NCBI GenBank assembly: GCA_963854835.1
Contig: OY978527.1
Coordinates: forward strand, 42,730,040 to 42,794,039
Direction of reading: 5' to 3'
DNA length: 64,000 bases
From: Megamerina dolium
Taxonomy: Eukaryota > Arthropoda > Insecta > Diptera > Megamerinidae
The first letter of the stretch is position 1. The number at the start of each line of letters is the position of its first letter. The notes beneath the pieces are model-generated. The model had not been told where the DNA came from. It made no database searches and saw only the letters and a program-made list of their open reading frames with translations. The translations under genes were made by a program, and so were the position numbers. Positions 38,177 through 48,898 of this stretch are shown here, piece by piece.

Positions 38177-38204
38177 GAGGTGAGGCAAAAATTCGCCTCA
38201 CCTC
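38177..38204. repeat. Perfect 10-bp hairpin, GC-rich
   Basis: GAGGTGAGGC and its exact complement GCCTCACCTC are separated by an 8-base AT-rich loop. It stands out against the AT-rich surroundings. No flanking similarity to the listed elements was seen. Confidence 0.85.
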
Positions 38205-39365
38205 ATTGTTTGAAACACTGTCGAATCTAAAATATTTAAAAAGTAGAAAAATAATTTTAGACTTTAATAAATTTATTATTATTTAATATTTTTAATTGTT
38301 TAATTATAATTCTACAAATATTCAAAAGTATGTATGTCCAAATGTTGATGTACACAATTCTAGTAGAATTCTATTGTTTGTAATAAAGCTTTTGTAGCAG
38401 CAATTTTCGCAAAGTTGCTAATGTATTTTATAATGCATCATAATAATACGAGTATATGAATAGATAGCATTCATTTTAGAAATAATTTTATCAAAGTCGG
38501 TAATATAATGAATGTAAACAAAAGTTAAATTATATTAGCATTGTGAATGATGATGAATTCTTTTATTATTTTATTTTTTAATATTTAATTTTTAGTAAAT
38601 ATATTTACTACATTCTATGTTCTACATATTTTTAGCTATTAACTAAAATACACATTTTGCTACTTAAATTATTTTGGAATTGTTTATATGTATCATTTAT
38701 TATATTATGCATAACTTTGTTCAATGAAAATTTTGTATTGAATTTATTTTAACTCGTCAATATTGTAAATATGAGTTGTATAATAAGAGTAAGAGGTATG
38801 TAGAATATTGTACGTGGTATTAAAGTAAGTGATGCTGAATAAAATCCAAAATTAAATAAAAGAAATTGATCAAAATAGATATAAAACCAAGCAATGGCCC
38901 AGAGGTCATATCTAGAGGTATAAAATTTATGAACAACAGCAATTAGATTTCTCTCCCTATTATCATTTCTACATACTCGTATATATGACTTATCTTCAGT
39001 TCTTCGAAGGGCTCCCCTACTACCAAATACATCTACAAACACTTTAAAATCAATATATAACGCCATTTCTGCTCATAAATCGTCCCCAAAATAGTGAAAT
39101 ATATGACCAACGCCCATTATTTATTGCGCGCCAAGATGTTTAGCAATCATATGTCCCTCCTATGTCCAACCCATATGGGTGCTCCCTCGAACATAGTTAA
39201 CATTGTTCGAAAATTGACACAACTCACAATATAGAGTGATATGCTTAGTTTCAAATCGAAAGGTTGTACCTGCGCTGTCAATATAGAACAATATTCGATT
39301 TACAATAATGTTAAGTAATGTTTAAATGAAATAAATTAATTAATTGAATATACTCGAATACACAT

Positions 39366-40950
39366 TTTTTTCCTCCTTTAAACTCCTAGTTGGAGCATAG
39401 GGGCTCCAAAAGGCTTCTCCATCGCACACGATTTTGGGCAGTTGTTCTAGCGCCCTCCCATGTGATGTTGGCAGCAGCAAGTTCTCCTAGGGTTGACCTT
39501 CTCCAGGTGCTTCTTGGCCGTCCGCGGCTTCTGTTCCCTTGCGGGTTCCACTCAAGCGACATTCGCATGATGCTATCTGGCTGCTTTCTTAGCGTGTGGC
39601 CAATCCAGCGCCACTTCCTACGCTTAATCTGGATCAGTATAGGCTCTTCGCTCGTCAGACGCCATAGTGCCTCCTTGGAAATAGTGTTAGGCAAGAAAAT
39701 TCTACAAATGATCCTCAAACATTTGTTGACAAAACCTTGAAGTCTCTGCGTGATGGAGTTCGAGATCAGCCATGTTTCACTTCCGTACAATAGTGTCGAT
39801 GTGTGAAACATGCGGAGAATATTCGCAATTTCGTGCATCTGGATATTTGGGAATTTGCCCATACTGATTTTAGCCGGCCAAATGCTGTGTTTGCTTTGCG
39901 CAGCCTACAGTTAACATCCCCTCCAGCTCTCCCGTCTGTTGCTATCGTGCAACCGAGGTAGCAGAAACTTTCGACGAATTCTATCACACAGCCGTCAATC
40001 ATTACATGGCTTCTATTGGAAGGATTGATTCTCAGGGCTTTGGTCTTCGCAATATTTATCTCCAGTCCGACGGCGCGTGCCAACGCGACTAAGCTGTTCG
40101 CCTTTGCTTGCATATCGGAGAATTTGTGCGAGAGGAGACAAATATCATCGGCAAAATCCAAAACCTCAAGTTGCCGTGCGAGATTCCACACAATGCCAGT
40201 TCTCTTGTGCTTGGTGGGACTGATCATGACGTCATCCAGCACAATGGCGAAGAGGAGCGGAGAGAGAGGGAACCTCTGCCGTACTCCAGCGTTGGTGGTG
40301 AACGAATCACTGATGTTGCCATTGTGCAGAACCGCCAGCTCAGAGTTCTCGTATAGCGCCATTATGAGGCGGATCAGCTTCAGGGGGACACCTTTTCTAC
40401 TCAAAGCCATCCAGATGGAGTCACGCTTAAGTGTGTCGAATGTCTTCTTGAAGTCAACGAACAGCATGTATAATGAGGAGCGCCATTCAATCGATTGCTC
40501 GACGATGATGCAAAGTGTGTTTGCCTAGTCAACACAGCTACGTTTCGGGCGAAATCCAGCCTGTTCGTCCCTTAAAGCTTTCTCAACGCACTGGAGTCTA
40601 CTCTGTATAAGTGTTGCTAAAATTTTGTAGATTGAATTGAGCAAGGTTATTCCTCTCCAGTTGCCACAGTCGCGCAGATCACACTTTTTTGGAAGTTTAA
40701 CGATGATACCCTTCGTCCAAGAGGGAGGTAGCTTTTTGTTGTCCCAAACAGTAGCTATGTGTGGATGCAGAATTTCAGCTGATGTTTGTGGGTCGGCTGT
40801 CAGCAATTCTGGCTGAATGCCGTCGATGCCCGCAGCTTTGTTAAGTTTAAGCATCTTAATTACATCCCTTATTTCCGCTATGCTTGGGCATGAAGTTGGT
40901 ATTTTGCTGTTAACTCTGGTGTTGTCAAGTTGACAGCTACTATCCTCAGT
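39366..40950 (-). mobile_element. 5'-truncated RTE/SR2-like LINE, minus strand
   Basis: Minus-strand non-LTR element covering the RT core and C-terminal domain. The endonuclease part is missing, so the 5' end (near 40950) is truncated. The 3' end lies near 39366, shortly after the coding sequence, with a short A-rich stretch (complement of TTTTTTT at 39366-39372). Its protein style differs from the LINE at 11319, so it is a separate family. Confidence 0.8.
39386..40940 (-). pseudogene. Reverse transcriptase with FADD motif, two main lesions
   Basis: Read from 40940 downward: 'LNKAAGIDGIQPELL', 'NWRGITLLNSIYKILA', 'DEQAGFRPKRSCVD', 'LFVDFKKTFDTLKRDSIWMA' (first catalytic Asp), 'GVRQRFPLSPLLFAIVLDD', 'LDFADDICLLSH' (catalytic Asp pair kept), 'FCYLGCTIATDG', 'LLYGSETWLISNS', 'WRWIGHTLRK' and 'NRSRGRPRSTWRR'. 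There is a single in-frame TAG at 40525-40527, after which the same frame continues. A one-base frameshift occurs around 39800-39840, just before the YGSETW block. Otherwise the frame is well preserved, which suggests a younger insertion than most others in the window. RTE clade (SR2-like) is my best match from protein style. Confidence 0.85.
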
Positions 40951-42521
40951 GAGTATAAATATAAATATAAATAATATAATATAAATTAATATGTTTCAAA
41001 CATGATTTCTTCATTTTAGCTTATATTGATAAATATGTCCATATTTCATTTTAGGTTTCATAAAATTTTGCTGTAAAACGAAGAGTAAAGAAATTTGATA
41101 AATATTAAATTTCATTTATGAATCTCGTAACAAAATGTATTTCATTTTTGTTAATCAGTACATGAATACATTGCATGACTACAACTTTAGGGCAAAGAAA
41201 ATATTTCTGTGATCATTTTCTGAATAGATTGTTTTTATATGAATGATATTGAATCTACACTCTTCAAGTAATATTAAATTAGTCAAAAAAACAAATATCA
41301 AAATTTAACTAATAGGCACATTTTAAATGACGTTGCGGCAGCTTCATATATTGCTCAGTACCTAAACACTTTCTGAATATGTTAAAATTACAAATAAAAT
41401 GAATTCATTATTATTATCAGCATATTCTTAATTCATTATTATTATCAGCATATTCTTAATTAATAATCAAATAATGCCATGAAGTAAAAATCCCAAAAAT
41501 AGAAATAGCTATTCATTATACATACAATACACGATATAATATATGTATACATTATAATTCCATAATTTAACTCAGCTTATTGTTTGATTTGATGCCTTAC
41601 GATGACAATCAATAATTATCCTTATATGCTAGCAAGTAGTTAGTAAAACACTATTAGTGTGAATGTTGAACAAATGGTACAGATAGGTAGGCATAACAAA
41701 ATTTAATTGAGTGCGAACAATATACGTATAAGCAATAAACAAGTCATTAAATACATGTATAACAACGATCAATTGCGTAACATGATTTGTCGACTAGTTG
41801 GTTGTATACTTATAGTAGTCAGTAGTAACATAGACTACACCTATTTCATAATGTATGTGCATGCTACTAATATTACAGTTGACAACATGACTGATACATA
41901 TTTACATATGCACATATTGCATATATAAATATATTCATATAGAGAGCTAAGCATGTGCTTATATGGTGGTATATCATAGAGATCAAATAGATAAATAGAT
42001 CAAATCTTTAAGAAAAATTGAAATTTTATTTTTTACCACACTTTGTATAGAGTTAGTTTTAACATAAAAAAATTTGTTATTAAAAAAGTGAAGTTACAGG
42101 CTTTAAATGCTGAGTGGATCAAATTAAAGAGTTTTCCAACAAGGACGATATGATTTTAAAATGTAACAAAACAAGCACATATTACAATTTCAGGTACAAT
42201 AATTTTTTTATCACCTCGACTTTGTTTACCGGTCTAAATTCGATGAGTTCAATGACGATGTGGTGAATGGTAAGGTGAAAAGCCTAAAAATGTATCACTC
42301 ATACGCCATGTTGAACAAAAATATAAATACTAATATTAGAATTTTATGTTATTTAAATTACCACATTTGGTAATTTTATCGAAACTAAAAAGTTTGATAT
42401 TATAAATCCCTTCAAATTAAAGCATCAGCATAACTTCATAATATTGTGCTTAATAACTATCTACTTTAACAATTTATCATCTCATAAGCATTTTTCATTC
42501 TAAATGCTCAAATTCAATATA
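40951..42521. other. AT-rich stretch, nothing recognised
   Basis: Contains ATAAAT repeats at 40953-40985 and a 28-bp perfect tandem duplication (41403-41458). No gene recognised. Confidence 0.4.
41403..41458. repeat. 28-bp perfect tandem duplication
   Basis: Two exact head-to-tail copies of a 28-base unit that starts ATTCATTATT and ends ATATTCTTA. Confidence 0.95.
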
Positions 42522-43713
42522 CATGGTGGTTTTGTAGCAACTTTCTTTTTGGCAACACTGTTTTTGACAGCTCAGCTATTTTCGTGTAACATGTTACTGT
42601 CAAACATGTTCAATTTGGTCTATAATTTAACCATGAATCAACTTACAAACGAACAACGCTTGCAGATATTGAACTTTACTATCAAAATTCATGCTCGGCT
42701 CATTCATTCATTCATTTTATGGTGAGTGTGGGCGACCTTCAGAATCTTGTGACTAAATTTCGCACCAAATTTACATCATTGGACATTAAACCACCAACAC
42801 ACATACGTAGAGTGCAGACAAAGGAAAACATCGCAGCTGTATCCGCCAGTGTTGTTGATGACCGTGAATTATCGACTCCGCTCCATTCACAGCAGTTGGG
42901 CCTCTGCTACTCCACTACGTAGAAAATTTTTCAGAAGGATTTGGATGTAAAACCTTTTACAATACAGCTGGTGCAATAACTGAAGCCGCACGATATACCA
43001 TAACTGCTAACTTTAGTTAAATGGGCGCTGGCAGAGTTGGATGAAGATCCACTTTTGTATCGAAAAATTGTATTCAACGACGAAGCTCATTTCTTGTTGA
43101 ATGGATAAGTGAACAATCAAAATTGCCGTATTTGGTGTGAAGAGCAGCCAGAAACATTGCAAGAACTGCCAATGCATCCCGAAAAATGCACTGTTTGGTG
43201 TGGACCGTACTTTTTCATAGACAACGAAGGCATGAACGTTACTGTGAATGGCGAGTGCTACCGTGCTATGATACAAACTCTTTTTGCCCAAAATGGAAGA
43301 GCTGGACTTGGCTGACATGTGGTTTCAACAATACGGTGCCACATGCTACACAGCACGCAAAACAATGGCTCAATTGAGAGGCGGTCAATTGGCCACCTAG
43401 ATCGTGCGATTTAACGCCTTTAGACTATTTTTTGTGGGGCTATGTTAGGGATCATGTCTATAGCGACAAGCCCGCAACGGTTGACGCACTGGAAGCCAAT
43501 ATTGAAGAATTTACTCCTGAGATACCGGCTGATATGTTGGAGAGAGTATGCCAAAATTGGACCCAGCGTATGAACAATTTGTGGCACAGCCGCGGTCAAT
43601 ATTTCATGTAAATCTTCACGATTAATTAACATTGAAATAAAGATTTCATACATTTTTCTAAATATTATGAGTTTTTTTTTACCAAATCCGAATGCTCTTA
43701 TAAAATCGCCCTA
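42522..43713 (+). mobile_element. IS630/mariner-superfamily element, decayed
   Basis: The two ends carry imperfect inverted repeats. The left starts around ACATGGTGGTTTTGTAG, and the reverse complement of the right end is TATAGGGCGATTTTATAAG. Both lie beside TA. Between them is a transposase relic. The ends are diverged, so the limits are approximate. Confidence 0.65.
42633..43611 (+). pseudogene. IS630/mariner-type transposase, fragmented
   Basis: ATG at 42633 gives 'MNQLTNEQRLQILNF', a typical start for a widespread insect transposase family, but the HTH part is quickly shifted out of frame. Later pieces are 'LVTKFRTKFTSLDIKPPTH', 'YRKIVFNDEAHFLLNG' (first Asp, in the motif N-D-E-A-H-F, about 43055), 'LPMHPEKCTVWCG' and 'VNGECYRAMI'. 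The usual segment between VWCG and PYFF is missing. The expected Q-D-G-A-T-x-H and P-R-S-C-D-L-T-P-L-D blocks survive only as shifted fragments near 43340-43430. It ends with a piece corresponding to 'RGQYFM' and a stop at 43609. Non-functional. Confidence 0.8.
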
Positions 43714-44263
43714 TACAACTACATTTTTACTGAAAATCTAGTATGTATATATGTGTATATACTTTGAAATTTAGCTTAATGTAGATAAATAAATATCCGG
43801 TTTAGAAATTCCACTACTATTGCTTCCATTTTCACTAATAACAATGCATAAGTTGCATGTATTATGTGTTAACTAAAGCCTGCTTAAATAAATACGCAAT
43901 GTATGTGAGTATATACGTACTCTGTATGTATACGATAACTAACACCTGTCTTTTTGTACTCCTGTACATTTTCCAGTGTTTTGTAGAGATGTGTTCTCGA
44001 TACAAAAGCTTTCAGCGCTTAAATTTCTGATATCATTGTGGTTAACAAAAAATCACATTACATTCCATTGCATGTAAATGTATCTCTTTATTTTATATAA
44101 CGAAAACTATTAGAAATTATGCTATTACAATTATTTTGTACATGTTCGAATTTTATCTAATGGATGTATTTAGAAATTTATTCATTACTTATTTCCTTTA
44201 TACATTCCATTTATTGTGCTACTGTAAATAATATTTACACTATGATTTCCCCATCATATATAG
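43714..44263. other. AT-rich stretch, nothing recognised
   Basis: No gene or repeat recognised. Confidence 0.4.
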
Positions 44264-46124
44264 AAAAAATCTCCTTACAGTCGGCTGGGTCCGACCAAAC
44301 TATACCCTGCATATGTAGATTTATATATAAAAAGTTTACTCGAATATCCAACTTTTCTTTTATTTCCACTTTTCGAGAAACAATTTTTGCATATACTACT
44401 AATTTACACCCGAAATATGGTTGACTTTGACGAAATAAAAGGATTTTAAGATAATTCCGAGGCTTAGTATGGGAGCTATATAAAAAGTGGGCGTGGCTTA
44501 TCACTTTCTAGTAAATCCAATTAATTTTTCAATGTTAATCCACAACTTAAATTTGGTGTCCTACGTTGAATAGTTTCTAAGTTATGGTGGTTAACATTTT
44601 TGTTTAATTTCCTCAACTTTGTATGGGAGCCCCAATAAGAAGTGGGCGTGGTACGCTGATTTTTCGCCAGATTATTTCCGACTACGATATTAATTTAAGT
44701 GTCAATTATGGTTATTATAGACATAAAATTGCCTAAGTTACAGCTGTTTCAATTTAAAATTTGTATGGGGGCTACGATAAACACTGGGCGTGGTGCGCCC
44801 ATTTTCTGTGAGCCTAGTTGCTCGTACAATACTAATCCATACCCTAAGTCTCGTTGTCCTAGGCTAAATGGTTTGTAAGCTATGGAGCTTAAAATTTTAG
44901 TTTAATTCACTCGACTTTGTATGGGAGACCCATGAAGGAGTGGGCGTGGCACACTGATTTTCTGCCAGATTTTTGCCGACTACGATATTAATTTAAGTGT
45001 CAATTATGGTTATTCTAGACAGAAGATTGCCGAAGTTACAGCTGTTTCAATTTAAAATTTGTATGGGGGCTATGATAAACACTGGGCGTGGTGCGCCCAT
45101 TTTCTGTGAGTCTAGTTGCTCGTACAATACTAATCCACACCTTAATTCTCGTTATTCTACGCTGAATAGTTTGCAAGTTATAACCGGTAACATTTTTTTT
45201 AATTTCCGCAACTTTGTATGGGAGACCCAAAAAGGAGTGGGCGTGGCACATTGATTTTCTGCCATATTATTTCTGACTGCCGTGTTAATCTAAGTGTCAA
45301 TTGTGGTTATTCTAGACAGAAGATTGCCGAAGTTACAGCTGTTTCAATTTAAAATTTGTATGGGGGCTACGATAAACACTGGGCGTGGTGCACCCATTTT
45401 CTGTGAGCCTAGTTGCTCGTACAATACTAATTCACACCTTAAATCTCGTTATTCTACGCTGAATAGTTTGCAAGTTATAACCGGCAACATTTTTTTTAAT
45501 TTCCGCAACTTTGTATGGGAGACCCAAAAAGGAGTGGGCGTGGCACATTGATTTTCTGCCATATTATGCCGTGTTAATCTAAGTGTCAATTATGGTTATT
45601 CTAGACAGAAGATTGTAGAAGTTACAGCAGTTTCAATTTAAAAGAAGTACAGACACTTTGTATGGGAGCTACGCTAGAAAGTAGGCGTGGCTCACCCACT
45701 TTTGGCGAGGTTATATAGTAGTATAATATAACTCTATGTGCAAAATATTGTTGTCCCAAGTGGTATATTATGTGAGTTATAGCAAGTTAAAGATTTTGAA
45801 AATTTCGAGGTTAGTCGCTTTGAATGCTTGGTGTGGGCGTGGTTATTGACCGATCATGCCCAATATCAATCCCCTCCGTATCCTTGGATCATAGATTACT
45901 TATGCCAAATTTCATCGAAATAGCTCAATATTTACTCAAGTTATCGTGCGAACCAGCCAGGTGACAGACAGACGGACGGACGGACATCGTTAAATCGAAA
46001 ATTTAATCGACGCTGATCACGAATATATATCCATGTCTATATCTCCGGAGATTCCTTCAAGTGGACACAAACATCTGACCGAAATGAATATACCATGCAT
46101 ATTGCATTATGCAGGGTATAAAAA
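44264..46124 (+). mobile_element. mini-me/Helentron-like repeat element (copy 2)
   Basis: Same element as 28370-30013, same orientation, only scattered substitutions apart. It differs in two large ways. It has one more internal unit of about 295 bp (unit starts at about 44701, 44999, 45296 and 45587, against three in copy 1), and its (GGAC)n tract is under four units (45971-45985). The 5' hairpin (44280-44295) has one mismatch. The 3' end TATGCAGGGTATAAAAA is intact and followed by different DNA. Confidence 0.7.
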
Positions 46125-46133
46125 TATTACATA

Positions 46134-46389
46134 CATATCGCTCATTTGCTGCAAGACCGGCATAAATCAAAAAACGTGATTTTTGAGTTAATGCTGCAGA
46201 ATTGTTCGTTATATCATACTTCATGTTGAGTGAAAAATTCATATGAATACCTCTTATATGCTCCGCTTGAGAAGAGAATTTTTTCCGTGTTTTCCGTGTA
46301 CGGTTGGAGTCAGTTGAAAACTTCTAACGCGTTTTATGGAAAATCGATTTTTTTGGCTTATGCCGGTCTTGCAGCAAATGAGCGATATG
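46134..46389. mobile_element. 256-bp MITE with 32-bp TIRs and TA duplication
   Basis: The left end CATATCGCTCATTTGCTGCA and the reverse complement of the right end agree for about 32 bases without a mismatch (to CCGGCATAA). Both are flanked by TA (46132-46133 and 46390-46391). No coding capacity. The TA duplication points to a Tc1/mariner-type transposase. It starts only 9 bp after the mini-me-like element ends. Confidence 0.9.
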
Positions 46390-46551
46390 TACAGGGTAAG
46401 GCGATTGAAGTGTTACCAACTACACACAGGCATATCTGTCAAACCGATCTTGCCAGCTGCGTGAATTTCATACCAATAACAGCTATTTATATTGTTTACA
46501 AACTACCACACGAGTTTGCGTCTAAGTTGTATAGAAGAAACGTTATTCGAA

Positions 46552-46960
46552 ATGGAGTTCAACCGTAATAGGGGGATTGCGTTATATTTCGCTAAAAAAT
46601 CACAACCAGCTATTGTTCATGAGCTCTAACAAAGTGAATAAAATGTTTGTGTATCGTATCATAAATCGTTACAATGGTACAATCTGTATTACCATACACT
46701 ATGGTGGTGGATGAAAACAAAAAAATAGCAACATCATCTGAAATGAACGAACTCCATGTCGAAGTGGTAATCAAATGCCAAAGAACTGAAAATATTCCAG
46801 CGAAGCATCCGACGCATAGTCCAAAATGAGCTCAAGGTAAAGCCTTGCAAGTTCCAAAAGCCACACGACCTGAACACTTTTAGCCAAACAATAAAAGATA
46901 AAATAGTCCAACAATTTTCTTTACTCGCGGGACTGACATGTAACATGTGTAAACTTTGAG
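46552..46960 (+). pseudogene. mariner/Tc1-type transposase N-terminal remnant
   Basis: From ATG 46552 it reads 'MEFNRNRGIALYFAKKSQP', 'AIVHEL', then after a stop 'NKVNKMFVYRIINRYN', where the pattern V-x-x-V-Y-R-x-I-x-R-Y-N is typical of a mariner HTH. Further on, a GGTGG-coded G-G-G and 'SIRRIVQNELKVKPCKFQKP' correspond to the second HTH and linker. The catalytic domain is not present downstream. It could be the end of a larger insertion that begins at the ACAGGGTAAGGCG just after the MITE. Confidence 0.6.
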
Positions 46961-47553
46961 TATATTTATATCTACAGCGTCATTCAATAGTATTGGCAGA
47001 AATATTACTCTGAATCTCATATTAAAATGGCCCTTGTGCGATGGTTAATGGCAGAATACTAAAGTCACGTTCCACTTCCATATACACTTTTCCACTTTCC
47101 AATTGATAGTGGTTGATAGTCTTTCCATATTTTTTACATATTATTTTGCTGTAGTGCAGTAAAAGTATGTACATACAGTCATCTGTTTGATAAGCGATTT
47201 CATATTTTTAGTTAAATGTTTAAGATAATAAATTAACCTTCATTTGAATCAATAAAGCTAGGCATCGTACCCGAATGTAAGGTCAATATACTACTTTATT
47301 CAGACGCATAATCTGTCATAGCGTATACATATATGAAACCTAATACATAAGACATCAATATACATCATTCATTTCGTTAATTTTGATATATTTATTGCTA
47401 TCCTATAAAATAATAAACTACTTAATACTTACGTATTGTTATTTTATCCTATTACACGTTGTCTTGTTCGATTACATTAAATGTAATTTCTATAAACATG
47501 CACACGAATACTTGTATGAACGAATATGAATGTGTTTATACAATAGGGTCAAA
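46961..47553. other. AT-rich stretch, nothing recognised
   Basis: No gene or repeat recognised. Confidence 0.4.
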
Positions 47554-48667
47554 GTGGGTACATGTAAACAGGGATAAATGTACATAAACACGACTCATAC
47601 TTCGGTAAAACAACGGACACGTAGATGTTTTTTCACACACGTGTGCGTTATGCGTGTGTACACTGATTTCAGTTGTCGCCGGCATTTTTCGTGAGACGTT
47701 CGTTTTTTAAGTGTTTTATCTGAGCCATCAAGAAAAAAAAATATTTTCTTCAAAACATTTATCAGGTAAGTTTATTTTGGAATACATTTTAGTTATAGAA
47801 TTAGATTTATATTCTTGTTAAAACAAAACATTTAAGAAATTAAAAAAAAAAATCTCTTTATTTTCCTGTGTTTGGGGGTAAATGTAAACATATATTTTGT
47901 GTAAAATATGCGGTTTTTTTTAAGATTATGCTATCTAATAAATTTTTAACTGCTGAAATGCCTCGAAATTATATTCGAAAACAATAAAAACATGACCTTC
48001 AGGGCAGCCCAGGAGTACTTATCTCTACTACAAAAATGCCGAAAAGATTGTAAAAAACCTTAAATTATTTACATGTGTTTCAGCATATGGCTTCGCTTTG
48101 TCTTTAAGTACTTTAAGTATTTTTAAAGACGCAGCCGTACATGCTCGATGAACAAATGATGAAGCTTATCCTGGGACTTTGTGCAGTGCTTCGAAGAACG
48201 GTTTGATGAAAGAACCACAGTTCTACCATTGATTTATCGACGGATTTATTAATCATGTTGTATGTAGGAGCGAAGAAAAAAAATGTTCCTGGTCAAACTG
48301 CTTTGATACTCTATGATGGACAGTGCAGCCATGTCAGTGTCAGAATAGTAGACAACGCAATGAAAAACAACATTCAGCTCCTTCGATTCCCCAGTCAAAT
48401 GACTGATAATATTCAACCGATAGACAAAGCTGTTTTTGGCTCGGTTACGAAGGCTTGGGACAAATTGCTGGTTTTCCCTCCTTAATTATATTTTGTACTT
48501 TCTGGATGGTTTTCTTTTTAATATGGCATTTGGGGTAAATGTAAACATTAGTTTTTATGCCTTTTTCTCGCAGCACAATATTATATAATTGTGTTTTGTG
48601 TTCCTTTACCCTATCAAAACTTTAAGTATGCTGCATAGAAACTAAAATTGATGTTTACTTTTACCCC
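47554..48667 (+). mobile_element. pogo-like DNA transposon relic
   Basis: Limits are suggested by GTGGGTACATGTAAACA at 47554-47570 and its inverted counterpart TGTTTACTTTTACCCC at 48652-48667. The related phrase GGGTAAATGTAAACAT also occurs in direct orientation at 47876 and 48533. The transposase relic lies between. Upstream of it, ATCAGGTAAGTTT at about 47762-47773 looks like a splice donor, so the element may have had a 5' intron. Borders and intron are inference. Confidence 0.5.
47958..48487 (+). pseudogene. pogo/Tigger-type transposase, broken
   Basis: The start 'MPRNYIRK' at 47958 is the characteristic opening of many pogo-group transposases. A stop and frameshift follow immediately. 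Near 48160 one frame reads 'YPGTLCSASKNGLMKEPQF' and 'HWFIDGFINHV', the block preceding the DDE core. From 48255 a second frame gives 'GQTALILYDGQCSHVS' with a catalytic-region Asp in the place of the family's L-D-G-H-x-S-H, then 'NNIQLLRFPSQMTDNIQPID' and 'VFGSVTKAW'. Note H replaced by Q in the D-G-H motif. The region between HTH and DDE is strongly shortened. Confidence 0.75.
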
Positions 48668-48855
48668 AGAAATTTCAAAAATTAAAATAAAGCTTGGGTA
48701 AATGTATACACACTATAATTAACCTTAGTTACAAAATTTTTAAAATGTGTTCTTACTTTTATAGGTAAAGAAATGCAATATTTTCACATTCTCATTTATA
48801 ATTATTCGTTAAGTTTTTCAATAAAAAAAATTTAAAGTCAATATTTTTCAAAAAT

Positions 48856-48898
48856 CTACTTGACACTACTACTACTTGACACTACTTGACACTACTTA
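48856..48898. repeat. TACTTGACAC short tandem repeat
   Basis: Three copies of CTACTTGACA, the first two separated by an extra ACT. Confidence 0.85.

Larger units (their letters stand above)
35800..39365. other. AT-rich stretch with GT repeats and one strong hairpin
   Basis: No gene recognised. It holds two (GT)n tracts and the hairpin at 38177-38204. A 105-residue minus-strand frame at 38749-39066 matches no family I know. Confidence 0.4.

Noticed and set aside
38749..39066. 105-codon minus-strand frame with a hydrophobic C-terminal half
   Set aside because: I considered a chemoreceptor exon, but no family motif or splice context is visible; AT-rich DNA readily gives such Phe/Ile/Tyr-rich frames.
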